Below are positions 1-12,807 of a DNA stretch of 64,000 nt, in pieces. The notes under the pieces are model-generated. The model made no database searches. It was not told the DNA's origin and was given only the letters and a program-made list of their open reading frames with translations. Positions within the stretch are counted from its first letter, which is position 1. Each line of letters begins with the position of its first letter. This DNA is from Choricystis sp. odSpoLacu1 (Eukaryota > Chlorophyta > Trebouxiophyceae). The position numbers and the translations under genes are program-made. Location of the stretch: NCBI GenBank assembly GCA_958009055.1, contig OY253651.1, forward strand, positions 620,001 to 684,000. The letters run 5' to 3'.

Positions 1-1077
1 GGGCGGCGCGGGCGCGGACCGCGGCGCGGCCGCGCCCGACGCGCCCGACGCCGACGCGCCCGCGTCGCCGCCACCACCCGCCGCGCCGCGCGGCACTTCC
101 ACCAGTTTGCCCAGGGCGGCCGACTGCACCAACCTGTGCACATACCCATCGGCTGCATAGTCCCACACGCGCCCGGTGCCGACTTCCAGCGAATAAAAGT
201 GGGCCGCGTCGGCCGCGTGGCGCGCGGCGTGGCCTGCCGCGTACCGCCCACATCCCACGTGGCCGCAGATGAGACAAATCCACAGGTCGGCGCTGGCGCC
301 GCACACGGCGCAGGGGGGCCCCGGCGCGCCCGCCGTCGCGTAGCGGCAGACAGGGCACGCGGCACCGCCCCACGCCGACAGGCAGCGCGTGTGAAAGTCG
401 TGGTTGCAGACGGTGGTGACGACGCCAGAGACATCATCGTCTAACCGTTCCAGGCAGACGGGGCAGGGGGGCAGCTCGATGGCGCCGGGTGGCGGTGGCG
501 GTGGCAGCGGCAGCGGCGCGTCGGCAGCGCCGCCGCCAGTTCGTTCGAGGGTGACTCCCTTCACCCGCACCAGCCTGCACACCGCGTCTGGCTCCAGCAC
601 GGTGAACGGCCGCCCATTGACGGCAGCGTAGGCTTCATCTGCGGCCGCGGGCGTCGCAAAGCGCAGCAGAGCAAGGCGCGCGGCGCCACCCGCGCCTCGC
701 GCGGCGGCCGCGTCACGGCGCACGAGGCGCATTTTGCGCACGGAGGGCAGGTGTTCCCCCAGAAAATCGCACAAGTCGCCCACGCTGACGTCGTCGGGCA
801 GGGCCAGGACGGCCAGCTGGTCGGTGAGCGCGTCGTCGTCAGAGAGGGCAGAGGGAGCGGGCACGTCGCCGCTCGTGTTTGCGCCTGCTGCCCCAGCATC
901 CACGCCCACGTGTCGGTACAGGTGCACCACGCCTGTGACGTGCTCGACAGACGGGTTGCCCGCGGAAAAAGGGACGTCGGCGGCGTCGCACTCTGCATGT
1001 GCGTCGCCCGGTGGGGGCGCGTCAGCCTCGGGCGCGGTGGGGGCGGGGTCACCAGTGACTTGCACATTGACAAACAT
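1..1077 (-). CDS. BRAP: BRAP/BRAP2-like RING E3 ubiquitin ligase, 5' part
   Basis: A single open frame of 359 codons starts at ATG 1077 and runs off the left edge, so the C-terminus is missing. In order it shows an RRM-like BRAP2 domain (about residues 85-175), a proline run, a RING finger with CPVC at about 205 followed by CNHDFH and CPVCR, and a UBP-type zinc finger beginning CAVCG at about 256 and including CLICGHVGCGRY. This order is diagnostic of BRCA1-associated protein 2, a cytoplasmic E3 ligase that in animals limits nuclear import and Ras/MAPK signalling. The usual C-terminal coiled coil would lie outside the window. No intron is seen in this part. Identity is very secure; the role in an alga is inferred. 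Confidence 0.93.
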   Translation of the reverse strand, partial: MFVNVQVTGDPAPTAPEADAPPPGDAHAECDAADVPFSAGNPSVEHVTGVVHLYRHVGVDAGAAGANTSGDVPAPSALSDDDALTDQLAVLALPDDVSVGDLCDFLGEHLPSVRKMRLVRRDAAAARGAGGAARLALLRFATPAAADEAYAAVNGRPFTVLEPDAVCRLVRVKGVTLERTGGGAADAPLPLPPPPPPGAIELPPCPVCLERLDDDVSGVVTTVCNHDFHTRCLSAWGGAACPVCRYATAGAPGPPCAVCGASADLWICLICGHVGCGRYAAGHAARHAADAAHFYSLEVGTGRVWDYAADGYVHRLVQSAALGKLVEVPRGAAGGGGDAGASASGASGAAAPRSAPAPP

Positions 1078-1336
1078 GGTGGAGAGGGGGCAGGTGGGTG
1101 GAGGAGGGGTGGAGGAGGCAGGAGAGGGGGGACGCAATTGGGGGTTGCGTCGTTGCCTCGCTCTCTCGCGCCCCCGCGCGGAGCGGTGGTGCGTGTGAGA
1201 ACAAGTGTCGAGTGTGTTAAGTGTGTGTGTGTGTGTGTGGGTGGGTGTGGGTGTGGGTGGGTGTGTGTGGGTGTGGGTGGGTGTGTGTGGGGGTGTGTGG
1301 GGGGGTGGGTGGGTGGGTGGGTGGGTGTGGGTGTGG

Positions 1337-1369
<33 letters not shown>

Positions 1370-1378
1370 GGTGGGGGT

Positions 1379-1462
<84 letters not shown>

Positions 1463-1788
1463 GTGTGTGCGTGTGTGTGTGCTGTGGGGCGCGCGCCCAC
1501 AGCCCGCGCTCGTGGGGGAGAGCACGTAGGAGAGTGAGCGAGGGAGAAAAACCATCCCGACACGTTTCAAGGCCAAGGTGTCTTGTGCACTCTTCTTACA
1601 CAGGTTAGGGTTAGTGGGAGGAGGCGCGCGCGCGCAACCCCCGCGTAAACTAGGCGGAACACGGCACAGCAGGCAGGAGACCGCCCCACGCTCACGCGCC
1701 CGCCTGGGTTCGCCGGGGAGAGGGCTTTGTTTGATCTCATCCTCACCCCACCATCAGACAAGAGAAAAAAGCTCGCCCGCTTCTTTTC
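1078..1788. other. Intergenic region between BRAP promoter and polyubiquitin 3' end
   Basis: About 700 bases without a convincing gene. It contains the BRAP 5' flank, a long GT tract (listed separately) and the polyubiquitin 3' flank. Apparent reading frames across it are only Val-Cys or Gly-Val repeats from the microsatellite. Confidence 0.7.
1221..1482. repeat. (GT)n microsatellite with GGGT interruptions
   Basis: A tract of about 260 bases of GT/GGGT on the + strand. The purest part is about 1381-1457, nearly 40 uninterrupted GT units. It lies roughly 140 bases upstream of the BRAP start codon. Pure alternating purine-pyrimidine DNA of this length can adopt Z-form and is length-unstable. 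Confidence 0.97.
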
Positions 1789-5265
<3,477 letters not shown>

Positions 5266-5382
5266 CAAAGAAGTTGGCAGTTTTTGTTTTGTTTTGTTTT
5301 TCACCCTGGAGTCTTTTTGTGATTTTTTATCGCTGTTCTGGCACCGACACGCCGCCGTTCAGCCAAACGCGCCCCTCTCACC

Positions 5383-7129
5383 ATGAACGCGATGCTGGAT
5401 GAAGGCACCGCCGGCGTCGCGTGGCGGGGCGCCCGCCTGGCCGACCTGCGGTTTCGAGCCGCGCGCGCCGCCACGTGTGACAGCGAGGTCGCCGCCCTGC
5501 TGGCCGCGGCGGAAAGGTTGACGGAGCAGTTGGACAGGCTGCACGCGGATCAAGAGGTGGGTAGGGTGGGAGGGGGTGGCGATCCGTTTTGGGGGTGGGA
5601 GAGGGAAAGCACAGCTTCTCACCTCTTCCCCCTCCCCCCCCCTCTCCCTGCCCAGGCTGGCCGCGTCGCCACGCCCTGGTACGCGGGCGCCGCCCGAGAC
5701 CCGGCCGCCGCCGCCGCCGCCGCAGCAGCAGCAGCAGCAGCGGCAGCCTCCACGGTCGACGCGGCCGCCGCCCTCGCGCACTGGACTGCTGCGTCTGCCG
5801 CCGCGCCGCACGTCCCGTCCCACGCCATCGCCCGTGCTGAAGCCGCACTGGTGGTGAAAGCGCATGGTATCGCCCTGCAGGCAGCCGACCACGCGCTGCG
5901 GTTGGCGCCAGGGGACGCGTGCGTCGCGCGCGCACGCGCGGCCGCGCGCGCCGCGCGCGGCGACGCTGCGGGAGCGGCTGCAGACTGGGGGGCGGTAGCA
6001 GAGGCAGAGGGAGTCGACACGGTTGACAGACGGCGTGCAGCCGCGGCGGCCGCCGTGGCACGCGCGGTGGCGGAGAAAGAGAGCGCCGCCGACGCAACAG
6101 GCGGGCGGCCGCCACTGCCACTGGCCGTGACGCCGCCCGCCGACGCGGCAGACGCCCTATGGACTGCGGAAGCAGCGGTGGCCGCCATGTCAGAGTGTCA
6201 CACGCGGCGGTGTGTGTGGGTGGAGGTACGTTTTTTGAGGAAAAGCAGCTGAGCAGGTCAGCCTGCCTCCTCCACCCTCCATCCTCCTGGCCTCACCCCA
6301 CCTCCAAACACCCTGCACCCACCAGACCCTCCTCCTGGCAGGCCACCCGGCCGCCGCCTCCAAAGCAGCCGCCGTCATGCGGCCAGGCCCCGACAAAGCC
6401 TACCTGACGTCCGAAGCCGCGTGGCGGGCGGGAGACGTGCACCGCGCGGCGGCGACGCTCGCCGCGCACGCGGCGCGGTGCGGCGGCGTGCCGCTGCCCC
6501 CAAAGCTGGCGGCCGCAGCCTCGTTTGTGGACGGACTCGTGCGCCTGGACGATGAGCTGACGTGTGCCCTGGCGTGTGGAGACTCTGCCGCGGCTGCCGC
6601 AGCAGCGGGCGGGCTGCTGGCGGCCTCGCCGCGCGCAGGCGCGCCCGGTCTCGCCGCGCGCGCGCTCGCGGCGCGCGGCCGCGCCGCCCTGGACGCGGGG
6701 GACGCAGCGTCCGCGGCTGCAGACGCGACGGCCGCGCTCGCCCTGGTGCCCGACCTCGCGGCGGGGCTGGTGCTGGCTGGCGACGCGGCGGCCGCGGCCG
6801 GAGACACCGAAGCAGCGTTTTTGGCGCTGCGCACGGCGGCGAGCCGCGACGCGGCGCACACGGCGGCCGCGTCCGCCGCGGCGGCAGCGTTGCTGACTCA
6901 AGGTGGCACACGGACACCCTGCGCCGACTCCCGCCCCACGGCCGGCCCGGCGTGGGCGTACGAGGCGCTGGGGCTGCCGCGCGGCGCCTCGCGCGGCGCG
7001 GTGCGCGCCGCTTTCCGCGCGGCGGCAGCGGCCGCCCACCCGGACAAGGTGGGGGGCGATGGCGCCGAGTTTGTGCGGGTGAGGCGGGCGTATGAAGCCA
7101 TCCTGGCTGCGGGCGTGAGAGTTGTGTAG
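5383..7129 (+). CDS. TPR protein with C-terminal J domain (DNAJC7-like)
   Basis: Three exons: 5383-5556, 5656-6225 and 6326-7129, all phase 0; 515 residues. The body is Ala-rich helical sequence of TPR type, read as repeated helix pairs such as AAWRAGDVHRAAATLAAHA. The last about 60 residues form a J domain with the essential HPD motif (AHPDKVGG) after YEALGLPRGAS. Proteins of this layout recruit Hsp70 through the J domain and bind Hsp70/Hsp90 tails through TPRs. The acceptor at 6326 keeps frame and the one 16 bases later would not. An alanine run encoded by GCC and GCA repeats lies around 5704-5745. The cellular compartment cannot be told. Confidence 0.85.
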
Positions 7130-8009
7130 GGATTGGTGGCCTGTCGGTGGAAGGGAAAGAAGGGGAGAAGAGGGTGAGTGAGAGAGGTAAAGTTTTCATA
7201 CGCCAGGTCGCCAGATATTTTCAGGTATTTACAGGAATATTTTTTCTGGCCGGCTGTGGATTCTTCCATACAACCCTTTGGCTACAGCCATCATTAATTG
7301 CCATCCGGATGGTCGGCCGCGCCACCACACGTTGGTGCGAGGTGGCACGTTTGTGAGGTTAAAATAGATTGAATAAAAAGGGATCGACAGCGGGCCGAGA
7401 TTAACTGGCCGTTTTATTTCATCTCTCGCACCCGCGCACGCGCCGCAACCCCGCGCGAGGGGGTCGGCGCGGTTGCGCGACTGTTTCGCTAGATGGGGCA
7501 CCCCGGTCCGCCCGCTCTTCCGTTCTCGTGCCCGGCCTGCGCGCCCTCCCCCGCAGCTCGGCGCCCGGAGCACGCTGCGCCGCGGGAGGAGTGCGCGCGC
7601 GCTGCGTACTCCTCTCGCAGGCGAACAGCCGCGCCGCGCGTACTGTTTCGAGCTGGCCACCCCCCCCGTCGCGCGCCGCTCTCCTGCACGCGCGCGGCCT
7701 GATCGTTCTCCCCGACAGCGACCGTCACGCACGCCTCTGCGCCCACCACAGCACTGCTCCCCATCAGCGAATGCGTCCCGGTGTACCGGTGCGGCCGGGT
7801 GAATTGCGCGCGCAAGCAGAGTTGCGCGTCGCCCCCGCGCTCGCCGGCCCCTAGCCGCCGGGCCTCCGCCCACCCTGCGTCCCCTGTCTGCGGCCACCGA
7901 TCACCTTTGGTTGTTGGCGTGTGGATGGCGCGTGCAGCGCGAAAGAAGCGAGAGTGTGGCGAAACAAAAAATAGAAAAAAGTTGTTTTCATCCCCACTCA
8001 CACGTTTCA
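7130..8009. other. Gene-free 880 bases with an AT-rich, hairpin-prone island
   Basis: This separates the 3' ends of two converging genes. Bases about 7195-7390 are clearly poorer in GC than the surroundings and hold several adjacent inverted repeats: CCAGA...TCTGG near 7211-7249, GGCTGT...ACAGCC near 7251-7288, the palindrome CCATCCGGATGG near 7301, and CCACC...GGTGG near 7322-7347. No tRNA, snRNA or SRP signature is recognised. The remainder is ordinary GC-rich sequence. Confidence 0.55.
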
Positions 8010-10535
8010 TCACCCCCCCGGCACCGCCGCCTTGACCGCCCTCTTGGCCCCGCCCTTGGCCGCCGTCTCCACGGCCGCCACCTGGGCCGCAAACCGCAGC
8101 GTGCACAACGTCTCGGGTGCAGCGTCGGCGTCTGGGGACACGTTGAACACCATCATCGTCCGCCCGCTGCCGCCGAGGCAGGGGGCCAGCAGCCTCGTCA
8201 GCTTGGAGTTGCGGTAGGGCACGTGGGCCGCCTTGGTGGCCAGCGCCTGAAACACGTCGCCCAACGCAGACAGGCTCTTGTTGATGGAGGCCGCTTCCTT
8301 TGCGCGGTCGCCGGTCGCGAGCGACCGCGCAAGCCGCTCGCTGCCCGCCAAGTCAACCAGGTGCAGCCCACCCTCCACAGTCACACCATCCCCATCATGC
8401 GCACCCTCTACATGCAGCATGAACACGGCGTGCGATCGGGAGGAGGCTGCATTGGCGGCGGTCGCGCCCGTCGCGCGCACGCTCGCCGCGCGCGCGACCA
8501 GCGCGGCGGCGCCCGCCTCGCTGTCAACGGGCGCGCGCGTCGCCCCCACCACGTGCACGGTGTGGCCATCGGGGGAGGGTTGGATGGCGGTCAGCGCGGT
8601 GAGAGCGCCACCGCCGCGGTCGGCGGAGGGGGCCAGCAGATCGCGCAGCGTCTCGTGGTGAATCTCCACGCACGATGCAGACAGCGTGTACCGCCACCCG
8701 CCCACCCCCCTCTCCCGCACAGCGGCCAGCAGGGACGCCACCGCGCGAGGTGTGATGCCGGCAGCTGGATCGTCGCCGCCAGCGCTGCCAAACATTGTGT
8801 GTGTTTTTCCCGACCCGGTTTGGCCATAGCACAGGATCGACACACCATACCCATCCAGGCAGGACGCCACCATGTCGGCGACTTCGGTGTAGACGTCGGC
8901 CTGGGAGGCAGCGGGAGGGAAGACGGTGGTGAAGGGGAACGTGGTGGGTGGCGGCGGTGGACGGCCGGGCGCTGCGGCAGGGGCGCGCAGCGTGATCGCA
9001 GTCGCGTCCGGGGCGACACTGACGGCACTATCACCACCGTCTCTGGGGCGCACGCGGCAGGCCACCCGGATGGCGCCCTTGAGGTCCAGCACGGTGAGGG
9101 TTAGCTGTTTGATCTTGGACCGCGCGGCGGCGAGCGCCGTCTCGAGCTCGCCCACGCGCGCGACATCCTGTGGGCCCGCCGCCGGCGCTGCCGCCGCCGC
9201 CGCCACCACGGCAGCAGCGGTGGCACTCATATTGTCCTTCAGCTGGGCCGCGACCTGGCACAGGTCGCCGCGCGCGGCTGCTGCCGCCGCCGCGTCTGCG
9301 CGCGCGGCCGCCAGGTCGGCGCGCAGTGCCTCCACGTCACGCCGAGCCGCATCCCGCTCTGCAACAGCTGCTGCCGCGTCGCCGCGCAGGCGGGCAGCGT
9401 CAGCCGCCGCGCGCTCGCGTTCGGCGGCAGCGTCGGCGCACGCGGCGCCCGCTGCGGCCGCGCCGCCGCGCGCGGTGGCCACCTCTTCAGCCAGGGCGGC
9501 CACCCGCGCGTCAGCTGTAGTGGCTCGGGCCAGGGCAGCATCCCGCTCAGACGTCAGAGTGGATGTAAAAGCTTGCAGCGAGTCGGCCAGAGTCTTGGCG
9601 TCGTTTGCGCGCGCGGTGGCCGCGTCGGCGCGCGCGCTTGCGGCGGCAGCCTCGCGCTGGGCCACGTCCACCGCGGCAATGGCGGCAGCAGCTGTGGCCT
9701 CGGCTTGCGCCGCACGGTCGTTGACCTGCTCAGCGTCGGCTTGGGCGGCGGCCGCGGCCGACAGGGCGGCGTCTGCCGTGGCGAGCGCCTCTGCTTCCCT
9801 CTGGCCAGCGGCGGTCGCCCTTTCCTCTGCTTCCGTGGCCGACGCGCGCGCACTCGCCAGCTCAGCCGTCAGGTCGGCGATCAGGGTCTCGGCCTGGGCG
9901 ACGCCACGCTCGCTGTCGGCGAGCGCGGTGCGCAATGTGTCGCACTTGCCGCGCGCGGCCGCGACCTCCGCCTCCAGGGCGGCCACCCGGTCGGCGGCGA
10001 CAGCAGCATCATTGGTGGCCTGGGCCAGCTCGTCCCGAGCGATTGCCAGGTCGGACCGCAGGCTGGCGGCCTCGTTGGCAGCTGCCCCCGCAGCAGCTTC
10101 CGCGTCCGCCGCGTCCGCCCGCCTCGCCTCCCGCTCCCGCTCCGCCTCGTCTCTCGCGACACCAGCACCATCCAGGGCCTCCCGCGCAGCCGCGCGCAGG
10201 CACTTGAGGTGGGCGGCCAGCGCGTCGCGCACAGTTTTTGCGTCGTCGCCGCGCTTGACCGAAATCTTGTGGGCGACACACTCCTCCACAGTCCACCCCG
10301 TGCGTGCCGCGACATCGGCCCAGGTTTCTTCGCCGGACGTGTGGGACGCCGGCGGCGGCGCGGGAGTGGTCCGTTTGGCGGGGGGAGGGGGCGCTGCGCC
10401 GCCACCGCTGGACGACGACGCGCGTCGCTTGGCGCGCGTCGTCGGTGGCGGTGGGTCGGCGTTGGTGGTGTCCTGTGTTTGAGTGTGTGTGTGTGTGTGG
10501 GCAAGGCGTCGCGTGGGTGTGGTGAGGAGGTGCAA
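8010..10535 (-). CDS. Kinesin-14 (C-terminal motor kinesin)
   Basis: One uninterrupted frame of 841 residues. The N-terminus is Pro/Ser and basic, a long Ala/Glu-rich coiled coil covers about 110-480, and the motor domain fills the C-terminus. The neck-motor junction (LKGAIRVACRVRP) is typical of minus-end-directed kinesin-14. Visible motor motifs are the P-loop GQTGSGKT (starting near 571), switch I NAASSRSH and switch II DLAGSE. Such motors crosslink and slide spindle microtubules. The extreme N-terminus (His-Thr repeats from a GT tract, with CAG just before DTTNADPPP) might be 5' UTR or a missed short exon; no other methionine offers a start before the coiled coil. Confidence 0.92.
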   Translation of the reverse strand: MHLLTTPTRRLAHTHTHTQTQDTTNADPPPPTTRAKRRASSSSGGGAAPPPPAKRTTPAPPPASHTSGEETWADVAARTGWTVEECVAHKISVKRGDDAKTVRDALAAHLKCLRAAAREALDGAGVARDEAEREREARRADAADAEAAAGAAANEAASLRSDLAIARDELAQATNDAAVAADRVAALEAEVAAARGKCDTLRTALADSERGVAQAETLIADLTAELASARASATEAEERATAAGQREAEALATADAALSAAAAAQADAEQVNDRAAQAEATAAAAIAAVDVAQREAAAASARADAATARANDAKTLADSLQAFTSTLTSERDAALARATTADARVAALAEEVATARGGAAAAGAACADAAAERERAAADAARLRGDAAAAVAERDAARRDVEALRADLAAARADAAAAAAARGDLCQVAAQLKDNMSATAAAVVAAAAAAPAAGPQDVARVGELETALAAARSKIKQLTLTVLDLKGAIRVACRVRPRDGGDSAVSVAPDATAITLRAPAAAPGRPPPPPTTFPFTTVFPPAASQADVYTEVADMVASCLDGYGVSILCYGQTGSGKTHTMFGSAGGDDPAAGITPRAVASLLAAVRERGVGGWRYTLSASCVEIHHETLRDLLAPSADRGGGALTALTAIQPSPDGHTVHVVGATRAPVDSEAGAAALVARAASVRATGATAANAASSRSHAVFMLHVEGAHDGDGVTVEGGLHLVDLAGSERLARSLATGDRAKEAASINKSLSALGDVFQALATKAAHVPYRNSKLTRLLAPCLGGSGRTMMVFNVSPDADAAPETLCTLRFAAQVAAVETAAKGGAKRAVKAAVPGG

Positions 10536-10699
10536 TTCAGCGGAGGTTACACGAGCAATTTGCCTCCCTCCTCACCTGCAGCGGCGCGCGCGGGATGCGG
10601 GACCAACCCTCCTGCATGGTAGCACGTGTGTCGAGTGGTGCGGCACGCGGTGCGCCGGTAGTGGGCTTGTTTTTTTGGGGGTGCGGGAGACGCGCGCGC

Positions 10700-10730
<31 letters not shown>

Positions 10731-10873
10731 CCGAAATGTGTGTGTTCGACTGCTGAGAGGTAGAACTCTCGTTTTGTCTCTCCCATTGGCCTGCGCGTCT
10801 CTCCCGGGAGGCGGAGAGTGGAGAGCGCGCGGGCCCCTCCCTCCCTCCCCTCCCACACACACACACACACACC
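10536..10873. promoter_or_regulatory. Divergent promoter kinesin-14 / snurportin with T30 tract
   Basis: The 338 bases between start codons hold a run of 30 T at 10701-10730 and a CA repeat just before the snurportin ATG. Long dA:dT tracts commonly exclude nucleosomes, so the run may mark an open promoter. Confidence 0.5.
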
Positions 10874-12127
10874 ATGGACCACCGCCGCGACCCGCGCACC
10901 CACTCGACTGCGTCGTCATTCGCCGCGCGCCGCCGCACCGCCGCGCTGGCCCGCCAGCGCGCCGCCCGGGGGGACGCAATGAACGCGGCACGAGCAGCAC
11001 GATTGGCAGAGGGTGGGGGCGGTGAGGGTGTGGACGCGGCGGCGCTGGCATACACTCCTCCGCCGCCGCTCGACTCGCAACACTCCTCCCCCTCCTCCCG
11101 CGCGGACGCCGGCTGGCGGACCCTCACCCTGCACGAGTGGCTCATCGACACACCCTCCTCCCTGTCGTCCGACTGGTTGGTGGCCCCCCGCCCTGAAGGC
11201 GTGCGCGTTGTGCTGACCGCGCGCGGCGGGCGCACCGTCGCGCGCTCGCGCTCCGGCGCCCGCCTGCTGACGTGCGCGTCCCGCCTGCCGGGAGGTGGAG
11301 GCGGTGGCGGACACGAGGGCGCGCACGCGGGATGCGTGCTGGACTGCGTGTTTCAGCCGGATGGTGGGGGTGGCGGCGGCGGCAGCGCGTCGGCGTCGCC
11401 ACCCTCCCCCGCGGGTGGCACGTTTTTTGTCCTGGACGTCCTCGAGTGGGGCGGCCGCGACCTGGAAGCCTGCACCGCCGAGTTTCGCACCTTTTGGACG
11501 GCCACCCAGCTGGCCGAGTGTGGGGCGGCGACGGCCCCTCCTGTTCGCGGCGACGGCGCGCCGCCGCCCGCGTCCGTCGTCCCGCTCCCCTTTGCCCCCG
11601 CCACGCCCTCCGCCCTCACCGCCGCGGCGCGCGCCCGCACCCCCTTCCACCGGGACGGCATCTTGCTGCTGCACCGGGACGGCGCCTACGTGGCGGGCGC
11701 CCCCAACCCGCTGGCCCTGGCGTGGAAGGATGGCGCGTGCTCGCGGCACGTGGTCGACACCGACCCGTCCACCCGTCTCCCCGCCACCACTCTGGCCGCC
11801 GTCCTGCGCGTCACGGGGGACGCCTCCGCCCTGGAGACGGGGGACGACCCCCCCGTCCGCGTGGCGGCCGTGCCGGCCGGCGCGGAGGGGGCGCCCCCGG
11901 GGCGACTGGTGCGCGTGGCGGCGGCGGGCGGCGCGACGGTCGACGCGGCCACCGGCGCCGCCGCGCTGCACGGTGTGACGCCCGCCTTGGGGCCGCCGCC
12001 GAGGGGGCGGGCGGGGAGGGCGGACACGCTCAGCAAGCTGCTGTTTCAGAGCGCGGCGCGGGCGGGGTGTGGGGTGGCGCTGGAGGCGTTGGTGGCGAGT
12101 GCCGAGAGCGGGGAGATGAATGAATGA
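10874..12127 (+). CDS. SNUPN: Snurportin-1 (m3G-cap snRNP import adaptor)
   Basis: Intronless, 417 residues. The N-terminus has an Arg-rich importin-beta-binding stretch (about 16-50, including ARRRTAALARQRAARGD). The central cap-binding domain follows the snurportin pattern closely: LHEWLIDTPSSL, the GGRTVARSRSG loop, LLTCASRLPGG, VLDCVF, FFVLDVLEWGG, the C..FRTFW segment, and a late DGILLLH strand. Snurportin carries spliceosomal snRNPs with a trimethylguanosine cap back into the nucleus with importin beta. Gly-rich insertions (about 137-145 and 163-170) are low-complexity additions. The ATG directly follows a CA repeat. Family assignment is strong because the order and spacing of motifs agree over the whole domain. 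Confidence 0.9.
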   Translation: MDHRRDPRTHSTASSFAARRRTAALARQRAARGDAMNAARAARLAEGGGGEGVDAAALAYTPPPPLDSQHSSPSSRADAGWRTLTLHEWLIDTPSSLSSDWLVAPRPEGVRVVLTARGGRTVARSRSGARLLTCASRLPGGGGGGGHEGAHAGCVLDCVFQPDGGGGGGGSASASPPSPAGGTFFVLDVLEWGGRDLEACTAEFRTFWTATQLAECGAATAPPVRGDGAPPPASVVPLPFAPATPSALTAAARARTPFHRDGILLLHRDGAYVAGAPNPLALAWKDGACSRHVVDTDPSTRLPATTLAAVLRVTGDASALETGDDPPVRVAAVPAGAEGAPPGRLVRVAAAGGATVDAATGAAALHGVTPALGPPPRGRAGRADTLSKLLFQSAARAGCGVALEALVASAESGEMNE

Positions 12128-12181
12128 CGAGAAAAGGCCTTTTTCGCACAATTGCGGCCGGCTTTTTTTCTTTCGCCGGCC

Positions 12182-12625
12182 ATGCGCCCTCACTCGGCTC
12201 CGCCCGAGTTCGGCGAAGCCCGCCGCCTTTTTTCTTTGCTGGCCTCCGCCCACGGCGCTGTGGCGGCCGGCGACGCCCCCGCCGCCCTGCGCGCGGTCGT
12301 CGCGGCCGCGCGCGCGCTTGGTGTGCCGCTGGCTGCACCCCCCGGGGACGCGGGCGCGTTGGCCGACCTGATGGCGGCCTGTAGCCTGCGCGTGCAGCAG
12401 CAGCAGCAACAGCATGGAGATGGCGACAGCAGCGCCATGGCGGTGGACAGCGCGACTGTCCCTGCGCCGTCGCCGTCGCTGCTTGCCGAGCGGGGCGCGG
12501 AGCACGACGCGCTGGCGGCGGAGGGCGCCTCCGTGTCCTGCCCCGCGTGCGGGGGAGTGGTGGCGGCGGCCCGCATGGATGTGCACGTGCGGTTGTGGTG
12601 TCCTCAGGCGGGGGACGGGGGGTGA
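12182..12625 (+). CDS. Small protein with C-terminal CCHC zinc-finger-like motif
   Basis: Starts 54 bases after the snurportin stop; 147 residues. The first 65 residues look helical (EARRLFSLLASAHGAV...), followed by a Gln run and a Ser/Pro linker. The C-terminus carries C-x2-C-x11-H-x4-C (CPACGG ... VHVRLWC), resembling a UBZ4-type ubiquitin-binding finger or a lone zinc knuckle. I do not recognise the family. The short distance to snurportin leaves little room for a promoter, so co-transcription is possible. A TTG 30 bases upstream is in frame but is not a likely start. Confidence 0.55.
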   Translation: MRPHSAPPEFGEARRLFSLLASAHGAVAAGDAPAALRAVVAAARALGVPLAAPPGDAGALADLMAACSLRVQQQQQQHGDGDSSAMAVDSATVPAPSPSLLAERGAEHDALAAEGASVSCPACGGVVAAARMDVHVRLWCPQAGDGG

Positions 12626-12807
12626 AGGCGAGTGAGAGGTGGGGTAGTTTTTTTAACGTTTTGTTTAGATCACCCTGGTTTTGGTTTTGTTTTCATTTGC
12701 ACACACACGCTGTGAACGAAACATGTAGGCGTCCTGGGCCGAGTAGCGGACACGGGATGAACGGAAAGAAAGGAAAAAGCACACACACCCCGCCCACTCT
12801 CTCTCTC

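Noticed and set aside
1205..1608. Cys-Val and Gly-Val-rich frames around 1.2-1.6 kb
   Set aside because: Translation of the GT microsatellite, not a protein.
1601..1620. TTAGGGTTAG resembling a telomere repeat
   Set aside because: Only one full and one partial unit, between two ordinary genes; chance or negligible interstitial remnant.
8926..10482. 518-codon Ala/Ser-rich frame on the + strand
   Set aside because: Antisense of the kinesin coiled coil; GC-rich coding DNA leaves all frames open.
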